The position numbers and the translations under genes were made by a program. The notes under the pieces are model-generated. The model ran no database searches and had not been told where the DNA came from. It was given only the letters and a program-made list of their open reading frames with translations. From NCBI GenBank assembly GCA_016783135.1, contig JADHXC010000002.1, forward strand, positions 23,071 through 87,070: a stretch of DNA of 64,000 nt. Direction: 5' to 3'. Positions 7,522 to 16,213 of the stretch are shown piece after piece. The DNA comes from Dehalococcoidales bacterium (lineage in GTDB: Bacteria > Chloroflexota > Dehalococcoidia > Dehalococcoidales > Fen-1064). Each line of letters starts with the position of its first letter. The first letter of the stretch is position 1.

Positions 7522-9003
7522 TTAGGGTCGATGACGATTGCGCCAGAACACATAGGCAATGATTGAGAAGGCGGCCGCAGCAATACCACCCACAAGGAGC
7601 CACGTGGCCAGAGATGGCATGAGACCTGGAGTAAGGTCATCAACTTGCTTCAAGGGAATGCCTACCTCAACGGAATCAGGTTGATACTTGAGTAGCATCA
7701 TACGTGATGATGACTGTCCCGCAACAAGGTATCCCCAGTCAGCAGTCTGTATGACGGAAGACCCGTATTCGTTTCCATCCGCGTCAAAAGTCTGGTGCCA
7801 CGTCATGTTGCCGTCTGCATCAGTCTTGATTAGCCAGACATCACTAAGCCTATCTGAGAAGGACTTTGTGTAACCAGCGACAATATATCCGCCACTAGCA
7901 GTTTGACAAACAGACGTACCAAAGTCATCGTCAGCCCCTCCGAATGTCTTACTCCATATCAGATTCCCATCATGGTCAGTTTTTATCAGCCAAAGGTCTT
8001 CTTCTCCGACTCCATAAGAAGTTGTGTAACCCGTGATGATATAGCCACTATCAGTAGTCTGTGAGACAGACTGACCAGTATCATTGGCACTTCCCCCAAA
8101 TGTCTTGTTCCAGATTTCGTTGCCATTAGCATCAGTCTTAATCAACCAAACATCCCTTTTCCCGGCTCCATAAGAACTGGTACGACCAACGATTATATAA
8201 CCGCCGCCAGCGGTTTGTCTGACTTCGGAGCTATAATCATAACTGTTTCCACTAAAGGTTTTATTCCAAATCTCGTTCCCGTTAACATCAGTTTTAATCA
8301 ACCAAATAGCAGCACCTCCGGGTTGAATTATTTCTAACGTAATATCTTCAACGGTACCATTAACAGAAACTTCTGAAATAAACTCTTCTCTTGTGGTAAT
8401 ATGACCAACGATAATATAGCCGTTGTCGCTAGTCTGACAGACGGATCTACTTTCCTCTTCCTCTTCACCGCCGAATCTCTGGCTCCAGATCTCCTCGCCA
8501 TCAGAGTCTGTCTTGATTAGCCAGATGTCAGCATCGCCGGTTTCGGTTCCCTGTGATTCAGTGTCAGTGCCGGCACTGTTGGAGGAGGTAGTCTGACCTT
8601 TGATGGGCACGTAGGGAGTTCCGATCTCGCCGGCGATGATGTAGCCTCCGTCTGCCGTCTGGCGGACAGAACTGCCATATTCCGAGCCATCGCCAGCGAA
8701 AGTACGACTCCAAATCTCGTGACCGTCAGCATCAGTCTTGACTAGCCAGACATCAGGATTTCCAAGAGTTGAGCCAACGAGTATATAGCCGCCGTCAGTG
8801 GTCTGGCGGACATCTGCCCCAAAGCCGTATCCGTCGGTAGTATAAATCCACTGTAGTGCTGGGGCCGACGAGACATCTTCCGAATCCAGAGAGCTGCCCT
8901 GCGCATTGTATGTGCCGCCAGTGGCATTATGAGGAACAGTGAAGGTGAAGAGCAAGGGGACCATGAGGAGAATAGGAGCTGCACGAGCAATACACTTGGT
9001 CAT
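7522..9003 (-). CDS. Exported, membrane-anchored repeat (beta-propeller-like) protein
   Basis: 493-residue protein with an N-terminal signal segment (MTKCIARAAPILLMVPLLFTF) and a C-terminal membrane helix (LATWLLVGGIAAAAFSIIAYVFW) followed by basic residues. Between them run about six repeats of roughly 55-65 residues with the consensus SVxQTxDGGYIIxGxTxSxGxGxxDxWLIKTDxxGNEIWxxTFGG, typical of extracellular propeller-like repeat proteins. The track start at 9105 would leave a long non-signal extension, so ATG 9003 is preferred. The repeats are AT-richer than the surrounding genes, and mobile relics flank the gene on both sides, consistent with acquisition by transfer. No catalytic residues are apparent; a surface-binding role is likely. 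Confidence 0.75.
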   Translation of the reverse strand: MTKCIARAAPILLMVPLLFTFTVPHNATGGTYNAQGSSLDSEDVSSAPALQWIYTTDGYGFGADVRQTTDGGYILVGSTLGNPDVWLVKTDADGHEIWSRTFAGDGSEYGSSVRQTADGGYIIAGEIGTPYVPIKGQTTSSNSAGTDTESQGTETGDADIWLIKTDSDGEEIWSQRFGGEEEEESRSVCQTSDNGYIIVGHITTREEFISEVSVNGTVEDITLEIIQPGGAAIWLIKTDVNGNEIWNKTFSGNSYDYSSEVRQTAGGGYIIVGRTSSYGAGKRDVWLIKTDANGNEIWNKTFGGSANDTGQSVSQTTDSGYIITGYTTSYGVGEEDLWLIKTDHDGNLIWSKTFGGADDDFGTSVCQTASGGYIVAGYTKSFSDRLSDVWLIKTDADGNMTWHQTFDADGNEYGSSVIQTADWGYLVAGQSSSRMMLLKYQPDSVEVGIPLKQVDDLTPGLMPSLATWLLVGGIAAAAFSIIAYVFWRNRHRP

Positions 9004-9330
9004 ATCGACATCCCGATAGCTGCAACTTGGCTGGGGTCTTCCAGTCCCTGTTTCTGCAGGAGGAAATTCCAGCTGTCTGGTCAGTGGGATTATAACACGA
9101 ATCATAGCACGAATTCACGGAGCAGAAGAACGGGCAATGGGAGGCGACTGTCGAGTCCTTGAATGACTGGATCAAGCAGAACACGTACATCACGTGTGGT
9201 CTGGGCGGAGCAGTAGCGCTCCTGTCCGGTGTGGACGCTGGGAGCAACGATACTCCGCAGGAGAAGAGGGTAGGCATGACGGCGAGCCGTATATGCTCCA
9301 CCTGGCAGTACCTCGACCGAAAGGCGAAGC
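9004..9330. other. Intergenic, no intact gene
   Basis: Only overlapping, family-less frames are found on either strand. Codon use and sequence resemble decayed coding DNA from a transferred element; the minus-strand frame 9102..9569 runs into the repeated NIPMLV tail described separately. No promoter or RNA gene is visible. Confidence 0.4.
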
Positions 9331-9488
9331 CACCACTTCACCAACATCGGAATGTTTGATTCAGTTGTACTATGACCATCCTTCAGGTAAAGGGTCTTTG
9401 AGTATCTTGCCACCGAGTGAACCACAAGCGATTTAGGAATTCTTGACCCGAGCGTACTCACCACCAAACAAGCATGGGGATGTTCACG
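9331..9488 (-). repeat. Two further copies of the NIPM(L)V-W tail
   Basis: Minus-strand 9360-9331 reads N-I-P-M-L-V-K-W and 9488-9461 reads N-I-P-M-L-V-W-W then TGA. They match the two copies at 7285-7387, so four related tails flank the repeat-protein gene, two on each side. All are in the same orientation. Confidence 0.5.
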
Positions 9489-9613
9489 TGGGCTAATAAC
9501 CATGTTTAACAAAAAGCCAGACTGTGTGAGCCGGTAACGGTTCCCTACCATATTTTGTGATTGGTACATTAGTTCTAATTTGAGCGTAACACCTCATCGT
9601 GATAAACTAGCAT

Positions 9614-9663
9614 ACAGATTCCTAAACCGCGTGTCGTGTGTTCGAGTCACACCAGGGGTACCA
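9614..9663 (+). pseudogene. 3' half of a tRNA-Arg (CCT), candidate attachment-site scar
   Basis: The segment contains a CCT anticodon loop (TTCCTAA), a perfect T arm (GTGTG, loop TTCGAGT, CACAC), a 3' acceptor strand CAGGGGT, discriminator A and encoded CCA. No complementary 5' acceptor strand (ACCCCTG) is present upstream and the D-arm region is degraded, so it cannot be a working tRNA. Integrases commonly use tRNA 3' ends as attachment sites and duplicate this part on excision or insertion. Confidence 0.6.
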
Positions 9664-9879
9664 GATTACGAGGCTAAAATCATGTTTAACTTGGGTCTAT
9701 CTTCAGGCATTTCCCCCATCAACTCACGGCTTCCACTGTTGATAGCTGGAGCCAGTGTCCCCAGGTCAAGCACTGGGATGGATGACGGGGACAACATATA
9801 GTCTCCTCATAGCTTCTCCTGGCACAACGCCCCGCAGATGACCTACAATAGTGTTTGACTGCGTTAGGAGGTACCCACG
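9664..9879. other. Intergenic stretch before the DUF4342 gene
   Basis: No gene is supported. A TACAAT hexamer at 9844-9849 and an AGGAGGT ribosome binding site just before the ATG at 9880 are the only signals I can point to. Confidence 0.4.
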
Positions 9880-10146
9880 ATGACTACGGAGAGGATTAAG
9901 GTAACAGGAAACCAGGTAATCGACAAGGTCAAACAGCTCATCCGCGAGGGCAACATCAGAAGAGTACGCATCGTGCATGAGGAACGCACTATCCTGGAAA
10001 TCCCACTATCAATCGGCGCTCCGGCAGCAGCGATAACCATCATGGCGGCCCCGCTTCTGGCGGCCCTGGGTGCCTTTGCCGCCCTGGTTACCGAGTGCAC
10101 CATCGAGGTGGAGAAGGCCGACGGCGCGGGTAAGAACGAAGAATAG
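9880..10146 (+). CDS. DUF4342-type small protein
   Basis: 88-residue protein matching the DUF4342 layout. An amphipathic N-terminal domain (VTGNQVIDKVKQLIREGNIRRVRI, then EERTILEIPLSIG) is followed by a hydrophobic alanine-rich segment near residues 48-66 that is probably a membrane helix, and a charged tail. Relatives are often fused to or found beside UBA-like domains; their function is unknown. The ATG has a strong TTAGGAGGT upstream. The stop is one base before the next gene's ATG, so the two are co-translated. Confidence 0.75.
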   Translation: MTTERIKVTGNQVIDKVKQLIREGNIRRVRIVHEERTILEIPLSIGAPAAAITIMAAPLLAALGAFAALVTECTIEVEKADGAGKNEE

Positions 10147-10147
10147 C

Positions 10148-10615
10148 ATGTGCTCCCGCAGAGCCGCTGACAACGCAAAGGGCAGCTATATCCTCCTCAT
10201 CAAGCTCCCCGAGGAAAAGACGATACCTGTGGGAAGACTCGGTCCCATCCTCTTTCGCCGCGGTCATTACGCCTATGTCGGTTCGGCGCTGAACGGACTG
10301 AAGCAGAGACTGGACCGCCACCTTCGCGCTGAGAAGAAGCTCCACTGGCACATCGACTACCTGCTTCAGAAGGCCCGTATTGATGGCATAGTCACCTGTG
10401 AGACGGATGAAAGAACGGAATGCGCCATCGCCAACGCCCTTAGTGAGCGGTTTGAATCAGTACCCGGATTCGGGTCCAGCGACTGCCGGTGCCGCAGTCA
10501 CCTTTTCTTCAGCAACACCAAAATGACGAAACTAGTGATGTCAGCGGTGGAGAAGCTGGGTCTACGCCCCACCCTGGTGGACATCCGGTCTGGAGAGCGT
10601 TACCCGCCTGACTGA
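10148..10615 (+). CDS. GIY-YIG nuclease-fold (DUF123-type) protein
   Basis: 155-residue protein with the small GIY-YIG-related DUF123 domain: GSYILLIKLPEEKTI at the start, YAYVGSALNGLKQRLDRHLR in the middle, then a histidine-rich WHIDYLL and the cysteine pair SSDCRCRSHLFF near the C-terminus. These stand-alone bacterial and archaeal proteins are presumed nucleic-acid-acting, but no activity is established. ATG 10148 is chosen over the longer track frame at 10070 because it follows the DUF4342 stop directly. The last 16 bases overlap the convergent ATPase gene. Confidence 0.8.
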   Translation: MCSRRAADNAKGSYILLIKLPEEKTIPVGRLGPILFRRGHYAYVGSALNGLKQRLDRHLRAEKKLHWHIDYLLQKARIDGIVTCETDERTECAIANALSERFESVPGFGSSDCRCRSHLFFSNTKMTKLVMSAVEKLGLRPTLVDIRSGERYPPD

Positions 10616-11520
10616 CCGAACAGGCTTGCCTCAACCTTCCGCAACCGGTCCACACCCTTTATCTCGTGGGGGAAAAGCGGTACCTCCACGATACCGATAC
10701 CGGAGTAACTGCGGTAGAGCGACTCGATATAGCCCTGCTGCTGCTCCGCCCTGGCCTTCAGGAAGTCTGAGTCCCCCACTTCTTTAATGACGTTATTGAT
10801 GATAAGCTGCTCGGCGCGGAATCCGTATCTGTCCAGCTCCGCAAAGATGCCATCGAGCTGCTCCACGGCCAGCGCCTCGGGTATGGTGATAATGACAAAC
10901 TTCACATCCTTACGGAGGAAGTCCATATCCGCGGCGGACAGACCCTCCCACTCCTTGATGATGTCCAGAACCGGTTTGCGTGTTTCCCGGCCCAGCTTCA
11001 GGCGGGAGTAAATCCGGGGGGCCGGTCTCAGGTGCTCCCGGAGCATGGCCGGCGTCTGGAGCAGGCCCAGGGTCTGCCCCATCGGCGCCGTATCCCAGAC
11101 AATCTGCCGGTACTTACCTCCCTGGCTGAGCTCCTTGATGTAGTCGACCATGAACTCGTCGTGCAGACCGGGCAGGATGGACGTGACAAACTCGGTGAAC
11201 TCCTCATAGCTCACGGAGACGAATGAGGAGAAGACCCCGTAGACCTCGCGACCGAACTTCCGGTCCCACATGTCCTTGACCTCGTTCCGGCCGAGCTCGG
11301 CCACGTAGAGCCTTTCCAGCACTTTGACCGGTTTCGGTCTGTCCTTCAACTCGAAGATGTGCAACAGCGATGGGGTGGGGTCGGTGGATATCGCCAGTGT
11401 GTCTCCATCAGACGTGGCGTGGTGCAGTGCGGTAGCCCCGGCACAGGTGGTCTTGCCGACGCCGCCCTTACCGGCAAACATGGTGACGCGCTTGGTTTCC
11501 GCACCAGGTGATTCACGCAT
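10600..11520 (-). CDS. ArsA/Get3-family ATPase
   Basis: 306-residue deviant-Walker ATPase. The P-loop is GKGGVGKTT near residue 20, the switch region is STDPTPSLLHIF, and the family signature appears as WDTAPMGQTLGLLQTP, close to the DTAPTGHTLRLL of ArsA and Get3. Eukaryotic and archaeal Get3 delivers tail-anchored membrane proteins, while ArsA powers arsenite efflux; there is no ars gene nearby and no arsenite-binding cysteine triad, so a targeting or chaperone-like role is more likely. One ATPase half only, so it should work as a dimer. It follows the crotonase gene by 21 bases on the same strand. Confidence 0.85.
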   Translation of the reverse strand: MRESPGAETKRVTMFAGKGGVGKTTCAGATALHHATSDGDTLAISTDPTPSLLHIFELKDRPKPVKVLERLYVAELGRNEVKDMWDRKFGREVYGVFSSFVSVSYEEFTEFVTSILPGLHDEFMVDYIKELSQGGKYRQIVWDTAPMGQTLGLLQTPAMLREHLRPAPRIYSRLKLGRETRKPVLDIIKEWEGLSAADMDFLRKDVKFVIITIPEALAVEQLDGIFAELDRYGFRAEQLIINNVIKEVGDSDFLKARAEQQQGYIESLYRSYSGIGIVEVPLFPHEIKGVDRLRKVEASLFGQSGG

Positions 11521-11541
11521 CTATCTCTTGTTCCTCACGTC

Positions 11542-12291
11542 CTATCTCTTGAGAAAGCGCTCCATTATCTGCTTGCGCTCCTCGGTATCGAACAGGCGAC
11601 ACAGCAGCAGTGTCTCCCAGGTGATGGCCGCCTTGTGGTCCATGTTGACCACGTTGACGTAGGACTGCTTAGCCTTCTCCAGCGCCTCTCGTGGCTTGCC
11701 GGTGAACTTGGCTGCCAGAGCCTCGGTTTCACTCATCAACTCTTCGACCTTGACCACTTTATCGACCAGGCCGATGCGGTAGGCTTCCTGGACGTCAATC
11801 ATGTCGCAGGTCAGGCCCAGGTACTTGGCCCGGCTCAGCCCGACCAGCCGCCACAAGCGGTCGATGCCCGGCGAAAGGCCCACGTTCACCTCGAGCTGTG
11901 CGAACCGGGCTGTCTCCGAGGCTATCCGGAAATCGCAGCAGACGGCAAGGTCGAAGCCACCGGCCAGCGCGTAGCCGCTGACAGCGGCGATTGTCGGCAC
12001 GCGGAAGTTGTATATCTTCTCGAAGGTGACGTTGTAGCCGGAGTTCCAGAAGGTATAGGTATCCTCGGGGGCGAATTCCATCATCTCGGCAATATCCATG
12101 CCGGCGCAGAACACCTTCTCCCCACCGGTGATGATGAGGGCGGCAACCTCCGCGTCATCGCTGGCTGTATCAAGGCAGATAGCCATCTCCTTGAAGACCT
12201 GCGGGCTCAGGGGATTCCGTTTCTCCGGACGGTTCAGCGTGATTGTGGCGACGCCGTCCTTCTTGTCGTATTTCAAGCACTCCAGTTCCAT
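11542..12291 (-). CDS. Enoyl-CoA hydratase/isomerase (crotonase) family protein
   Basis: 249-residue crotonase-fold protein. The oxyanion-hole segments are CAGMDIAEM and AVSGYALAGGFDLAVCCDF. Of the two catalytic glutamates of classical enoyl-CoA hydratase, the first is kept (QLEVNVG) but the second, expected near GLSRAKYLGLT, is tyrosine or leucine. It may therefore isomerise, hydrolyse or decarboxylate a CoA ester rather than hydrate one. ATG 12291 has AGGAGGAAT upstream. It heads a two-gene unit with the ArsA-like ATPase; a functional link is not evident. Confidence 0.85.
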   Translation of the reverse strand: MELECLKYDKKDGVATITLNRPEKRNPLSPQVFKEMAICLDTASDDAEVAALIITGGEKVFCAGMDIAEMMEFAPEDTYTFWNSGYNVTFEKIYNFRVPTIAAVSGYALAGGFDLAVCCDFRIASETARFAQLEVNVGLSPGIDRLWRLVGLSRAKYLGLTCDMIDVQEAYRIGLVDKVVKVEELMSETEALAAKFTGKPREALEKAKQSYVNVVNMDHKAAITWETLLLCRLFDTEERKQIMERFLKR

Positions 12292-12426
12292 AAGCTCTAT
12301 TCCTCCTGAAGATATTATCCGGGGTTACTGCCTGTGGGTTACCATACTAGGCTAGCATTTCCAATAGTTGGAGTCAAAACACTCTTATAGAACATCGTCG
12401 TCCTTCTGCCCTTAACCTCACTCTGC

Positions 12427-12438
12427 TATAATTAGGGC
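12427..12438 (+). promoter_or_regulatory. -10 box abutting the polA start codon
   Basis: TATAAT at 12427-12432 is followed by TAGGGC and then the ATG. Transcription would begin at or next to the A of the start codon, giving a leaderless mRNA; no ribosome binding site is present in between. Confidence 0.5.
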
Positions 12439-15171
12439 ATGGACAAACCGCGCCTGGTACTTTTCGACGGCAACAACCTGGTACACCGCGCCTACCATGC
12501 CATGAAAGACGCCCGACCGATGACCACCAGGAGCGGCGAAGTAGTCAGCGCCGTCTACGTATTCGCTTCGATGCTGCTCAAGGTGCTCGATGAACTGAAG
12601 CCGACTCACTTTGCGATTGCCTTCGACACCAGAGCACCGACCTTCCGGCACAAGATGTACGACCAGTACAAGGCGCACCGGCCACCCACACCGGACGAAC
12701 TGGTCCGGCAGTTAGGGCGGGCACAGCAGCTTGTCGAAGCCTTCGGCATGCCCATTTTCGAGCTGGACGGCTACGAAGCAGACGACATCCTCGGCAGCCT
12801 CAGCCACCAGGCCAGCGAGCAGGGAATTGAGACCATTATCATCTCCGGTGATGCCGATACCATGCAGCTCGTGTCGCCGGATGCACGAGTCCTCTACCCC
12901 AGGCCAAGGGGCACCTTCAGCGACAGCGACCTATACGACGGAGCCGCAGTCAATGAGAAGTACGGCGTGAGACCGGAGCGGATTCCCGACCTCAAAGGGC
13001 TGATGGGGGACTCCTCGGACAACATCCCCGGCGTGCCCGGTATCGGACAGAAGACGGCGGCCAGGCTGATACAGCAATTCGGCAGCACGGAAGACATCTA
13101 CCTCCATATTGACGAAGTCACACCGCCCAGAATCCAGGAGATACTGAAAGAGAACGAGGCTGCCGCCAGACAGAGCAAGGAGTTAGCCACAATAGACATC
13201 GCCACGCCGGTAACCCTCGACCTGGACGGGAGTCGCACCAGCCATTACGACCGTAACCGTGTGGTCGAGTTGTTCCGGGAGCTTGAGTTCAACACCCTCA
13301 TGGGCCGACTGCCCGAGTCAGAGGGTGCCACCGGGGAAACCGGCGTGCAGGCAGGGGCGGGACCACCCCCCACGGAGAACTACCATACCGTCACCACCAC
13401 CGGCGACCTCGACGCCCTGCTGAATCGCCTGTCCGAAGTCGGGTCCTTCGCCTTTGACCTGGAAACGACCGAGTTGAACGCAATGCTTGCCCGGCCGGTA
13501 GGTATCTCGGTATCAGTGGCCCCCGGCGAGGCCTACTACATACCGATAGGCCACGTTGGCTGGGGAGACGTGGAGCAACTACCGTTCGACTACGTAATCG
13601 AACGCCTGAAGCCGCTACTGGAGGATGACAGCCTGGCCAAGATTGCCCACAACGGCAAGTATGACATGACGGTGATGGCCGGGTGCGGAGTGATGGTCAG
13701 CAACCTGGCGTCGGACACCATGATAGCCGCCCATCTCCTCGGCGAGAGGTCGCTGGGTCTCAAGGCCCTCGCCTTCCAGCGGCTGGGCTTTGAGATGACG
13801 CCGATTAGCGACCTCATCGGCAAGGGGGCCAAACAGATATCCATGTCCCAGGTGGAGATTAGCCGGGCGTCCGACTACGCCTGCGCCGATGCCGACATGA
13901 CCCTCCGCCTGAAAGAGTTGCTCCTGCCGGAGCTTGAACGCGAAGGGCTGTTGTCGCTCTTCACCGATGTCGAGATGCCGCTGGTGCCGGTGCTGGCACA
14001 CATGGAGAGGAACGGCATCGCCCTCAACGCCAGACTGTTGACACAGATGTCCCTGGAGTTGGGCCGTCAGCTGCTTGAGCTGGAGAAAGAAATCTACAAC
14101 AGTATCGGGCACCAGTTCAACATCAACTCGCCGAAGCAACTCAGCGACGTCCTCTTTGGCGAACTGCAATTACCTCACAGACGTAAGACAAAGAGTGGCT
14201 TTTTCTCCACTGAAGCTTCGGTGCTCGAGGAACTGCGCGGTGCTCACCCTATGGTAGACGATCTTCTAGAGTATCGTCACCTATTCAAGCTGAAATCGAC
14301 CTACACTGATACCCTCCCCGAACTGGTCAACTCGAGGACGGGACGGGTGCACACCAGCTTTAGCCAAACACAAACAGCCACTGGTCGGCTCTCGTCCAGT
14401 GACCCCAACCTGCAAAACATCGCTGTACGAGACGAACTGGGCAACAGAATACGGCAGGCTTTTATTGCGTCGGAGGGGTTTTACCTTCTCCGGGCCGACT
14501 ACTCGCAGATTGACCTCCGGGCACTGGCACACCTGTCACAGGACGAACACCTGCTCACTGCTTTCCGGCACAACGAAGACATCCACGCCGCCACCGCAGC
14601 CCAACTCTTCGGCGTCGGTCCCATCGAGGTGACGCCGGACATGCGCCGGCTGGCCAAGACGGTCAACTTCGGCGTCATCTACGGCATGAGTGAGTACGGG
14701 CTGCAGCAGGCGACCGAGCTATCCCGGGAAGAGGCCGCCGGGTTCATCAGCGCCTACTTCGAAAAGTACCCCGGCGTGAAGCAGTACCTCGAGGCCACCA
14801 AGCAGCAGGCCAGGGACACAGGCTACGTGGAAACCTTCCTGCACCGGAAACGCACCATCCCGGAAATCAACTCCACCAACCGGCAGGTCAGGGAAGCCGC
14901 AGAGCGCATGGCGATTAACATGCCGGTGCAGGGGACATCCGCCGATATCATCAAGGTAGCCATGGTCAACCTGTACCGGGAGATGAAGCGACGGCAACTG
15001 GAGAGCAGGATGCTGCTCCAGGTGCACGACGAGCTCATCTTTGAAGTACCACAGCAGGAACTGACCGAGATGCGCGAGCTTGTCCCTCACCTGATGTCCA
15101 CGGCGCTGGAGATTAGCGTCCCGCTGAAGGTGGATACCAAGACCGGCAGCAACTGGGGAGAAATGGAGTAA
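12439..15171 (+). CDS. polA: DNA polymerase I
   Basis: 910-residue, full-length three-domain polymerase for Okazaki fragment maturation and repair. Residues about 1-290 are the 5'-3' exonuclease (LFDGNNLVHRAYHA, GYEADDILG, MGDSSDNIPGVPGIGQKTA). About 310-490 is a 3'-5' exonuclease that keeps its metal ligands (FDLETTE near 337, NGKYDMT, YACADADMT), so proofreading should be active, unlike in many relatives. The polymerase domain shows LLRADYSQIDLRALAHLS, RRLAKTVNFGVIYGMS and LQVHDELIFE. It is followed nine bases later by mutM, forming a repair operon. Confidence 0.97.
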   Translation: MDKPRLVLFDGNNLVHRAYHAMKDARPMTTRSGEVVSAVYVFASMLLKVLDELKPTHFAIAFDTRAPTFRHKMYDQYKAHRPPTPDELVRQLGRAQQLVEAFGMPIFELDGYEADDILGSLSHQASEQGIETIIISGDADTMQLVSPDARVLYPRPRGTFSDSDLYDGAAVNEKYGVRPERIPDLKGLMGDSSDNIPGVPGIGQKTAARLIQQFGSTEDIYLHIDEVTPPRIQEILKENEAAARQSKELATIDIATPVTLDLDGSRTSHYDRNRVVELFRELEFNTLMGRLPESEGATGETGVQAGAGPPPTENYHTVTTTGDLDALLNRLSEVGSFAFDLETTELNAMLARPVGISVSVAPGEAYYIPIGHVGWGDVEQLPFDYVIERLKPLLEDDSLAKIAHNGKYDMTVMAGCGVMVSNLASDTMIAAHLLGERSLGLKALAFQRLGFEMTPISDLIGKGAKQISMSQVEISRASDYACADADMTLRLKELLLPELEREGLLSLFTDVEMPLVPVLAHMERNGIALNARLLTQMSLELGRQLLELEKEIYNSIGHQFNINSPKQLSDVLFGELQLPHRRKTKSGFFSTEASVLEELRGAHPMVDDLLEYRHLFKLKSTYTDTLPELVNSRTGRVHTSFSQTQTATGRLSSSDPNLQNIAVRDELGNRIRQAFIASEGFYLLRADYSQIDLRALAHLSQDEHLLTAFRHNEDIHAATAAQLFGVGPIEVTPDMRRLAKTVNFGVIYGMSEYGLQQATELSREEAAGFISAYFEKYPGVKQYLEATKQQARDTGYVETFLHRKRTIPEINSTNRQVREAAERMAINMPVQGTSADIIKVAMVNLYREMKRRQLESRMLLQVHDELIFEVPQQELTEMRELVPHLMSTALEISVPLKVDTKTGSNWGEME

Positions 15172-15180
15172 ACGCACGAG

Positions 15181-16011
15181 ATGCCAGAACTGCCTGAAGT
15201 TGAAACCGTCAGGAACGAATTGCTCCCCCATGTGGTCGGTCGTCGTATCACCGGTGTAACCCTCGTCTGGGAGGGAATTGTCAAAGACATATCTGTTGAA
15301 GAGTTCCGCTCTCACGTTATCGGGCAGAAGATAAAGGGTATCACCCGGCGCGGCAAGTACCTCATGGTCCGCCTGGGTAGTGGTGAATATCTGGTTATCC
15401 ACCTGAGAATGACCGGCTCGCTGATTGTGAGTCCAGGCTCGCAGGAAGCACCAAGGTTCCTGCGAGCCATCATTCACCTGGACAATGAGACCAGCATCTT
15501 CTTCCGCGACCCCCGGAAGTTCGGCGTGATGCGTCTGGCAAACGATACCAGCGATATAGAGGCCAAACTCGGCCCGGAACCCCTGGAAGAGGGCTTCACC
15601 ACCGGGGTGCTGGCGGGAATACTGGCCGGACGCAAGGCACCGATAAAGGCCCTGCTGCTTAATCAGAAGCTGATTGCCGGCATCGGTAACATGTATGCCG
15701 ATGAGGCCCTCTACGCCTCCAGGCTCAATCCCTGGCAACCGGGCGGCAGCCTTTCCTCGAAGGAAATAGCGCGACTCCACAACGAAATCCGGCGCATACT
15801 GTGGGCGGCCATCGAGAACAAGGGGGCCAGCGTCGATACCTACTTCCGGCCCGACGGTTCGAAAGGCTCGGCACAATACGAGTTCAAGGTAGCCCACGGC
15901 CTGGGCGGTAAGACCTGCTCCGTCTGCGGCGGCCCCATCGAGCGGGGCCTGGTCGGTAACCGGGGCACCTACTACTGCCCCAGGTGTCAAACTCTCAAAC
16001 GACGCAAGTGA
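15181..16011 (+). CDS. mutM: Formamidopyrimidine-DNA glycosylase
   Basis: 276-residue bifunctional DNA glycosylase/AP lyase that removes 8-oxoguanine and ring-opened purines. It begins MPELPEVETV, so the N-terminal proline nucleophile and adjacent glutamate are present after methionine removal. The lysine in RRGKYLMV and the helix-two-turn-helix near KALLLNQKLIAGIGNMYADEAL are intact. The C-terminal zinc finger is CSVCG...YYCPRCQ. Length matches the family. It lies nine bases after polA and is probably co-transcribed with it. Confidence 0.96.
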   Translation: MPELPEVETVRNELLPHVVGRRITGVTLVWEGIVKDISVEEFRSHVIGQKIKGITRRGKYLMVRLGSGEYLVIHLRMTGSLIVSPGSQEAPRFLRAIIHLDNETSIFFRDPRKFGVMRLANDTSDIEAKLGPEPLEEGFTTGVLAGILAGRKAPIKALLLNQKLIAGIGNMYADEALYASRLNPWQPGGSLSSKEIARLHNEIRRILWAAIENKGASVDTYFRPDGSKGSAQYEFKVAHGLGGKTCSVCGGPIERGLVGNRGTYYCPRCQTLKRRK

Positions 16012-16027
16012 TGCACTTCAAAACGTC

Positions 16028-16213
16028 TTACGTCTTTTTCCGGACCAGGGGGACAAGAAAGGCAATACATCCGAGCAAGAACAGGCAGCTACCTGCTATT
16101 CCCAGGGGACTCCTACTGGCAACGCTGTCGGCAATGAAGAAGAAACTGCAAATTACGAATAGCAGCCACCCGTAGAGCTGGAACCGGCTCTCTTTTTCAT
16201 TCTCTGTGGGCAT
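16028..16213 (-). CDS. Small two-helix membrane protein
   Basis: 61-residue protein: a charged N-terminus (MPTENEKESRFQLYG), two hydrophobic helices (WLLFVICSFFFIADSV and PLGIAGSCLFLLGCIAFLVPLV) and a basic RKKT end, consistent with a hairpin in the inner membrane with both ends in the cytoplasm. ATG 16213 has GGGGAGGGA upstream and lies inside the 3' end of trmO, so expression is coupled to it. I do not recognise a family. Confidence 0.6.
   Translation of the reverse strand: MPTENEKESRFQLYGWLLFVICSFFFIADSVASRSPLGIAGSCLFLLGCIAFLVPLVRKKT

Noticed and set aside
7394-7603. 69-residue minus-strand ORF as a whole gene
   Set aside because: Its first 28 codons are another frame of the repeat-protein gene; only the TnpB-like C-terminal part has meaning, annotated as a relic.
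9102-9569. 155-residue minus-strand ORF
   Set aside because: Apart from the NIPMLVKW repeat it has no recognisable feature and crosses several repeat remnants.
13615-14169. 184-residue minus-strand ORF inside polA
   Set aside because: Shadow of the polA exonuclease and thumb coding region; no motif of its own.
14719-15990. 423-residue minus-strand ORF opposite polA and mutM
   Set aside because: It is the antisense shadow of two certain genes and spans their boundary, with histidine- and glutamine-rich noise typical of reversed GC-rich coding DNA.
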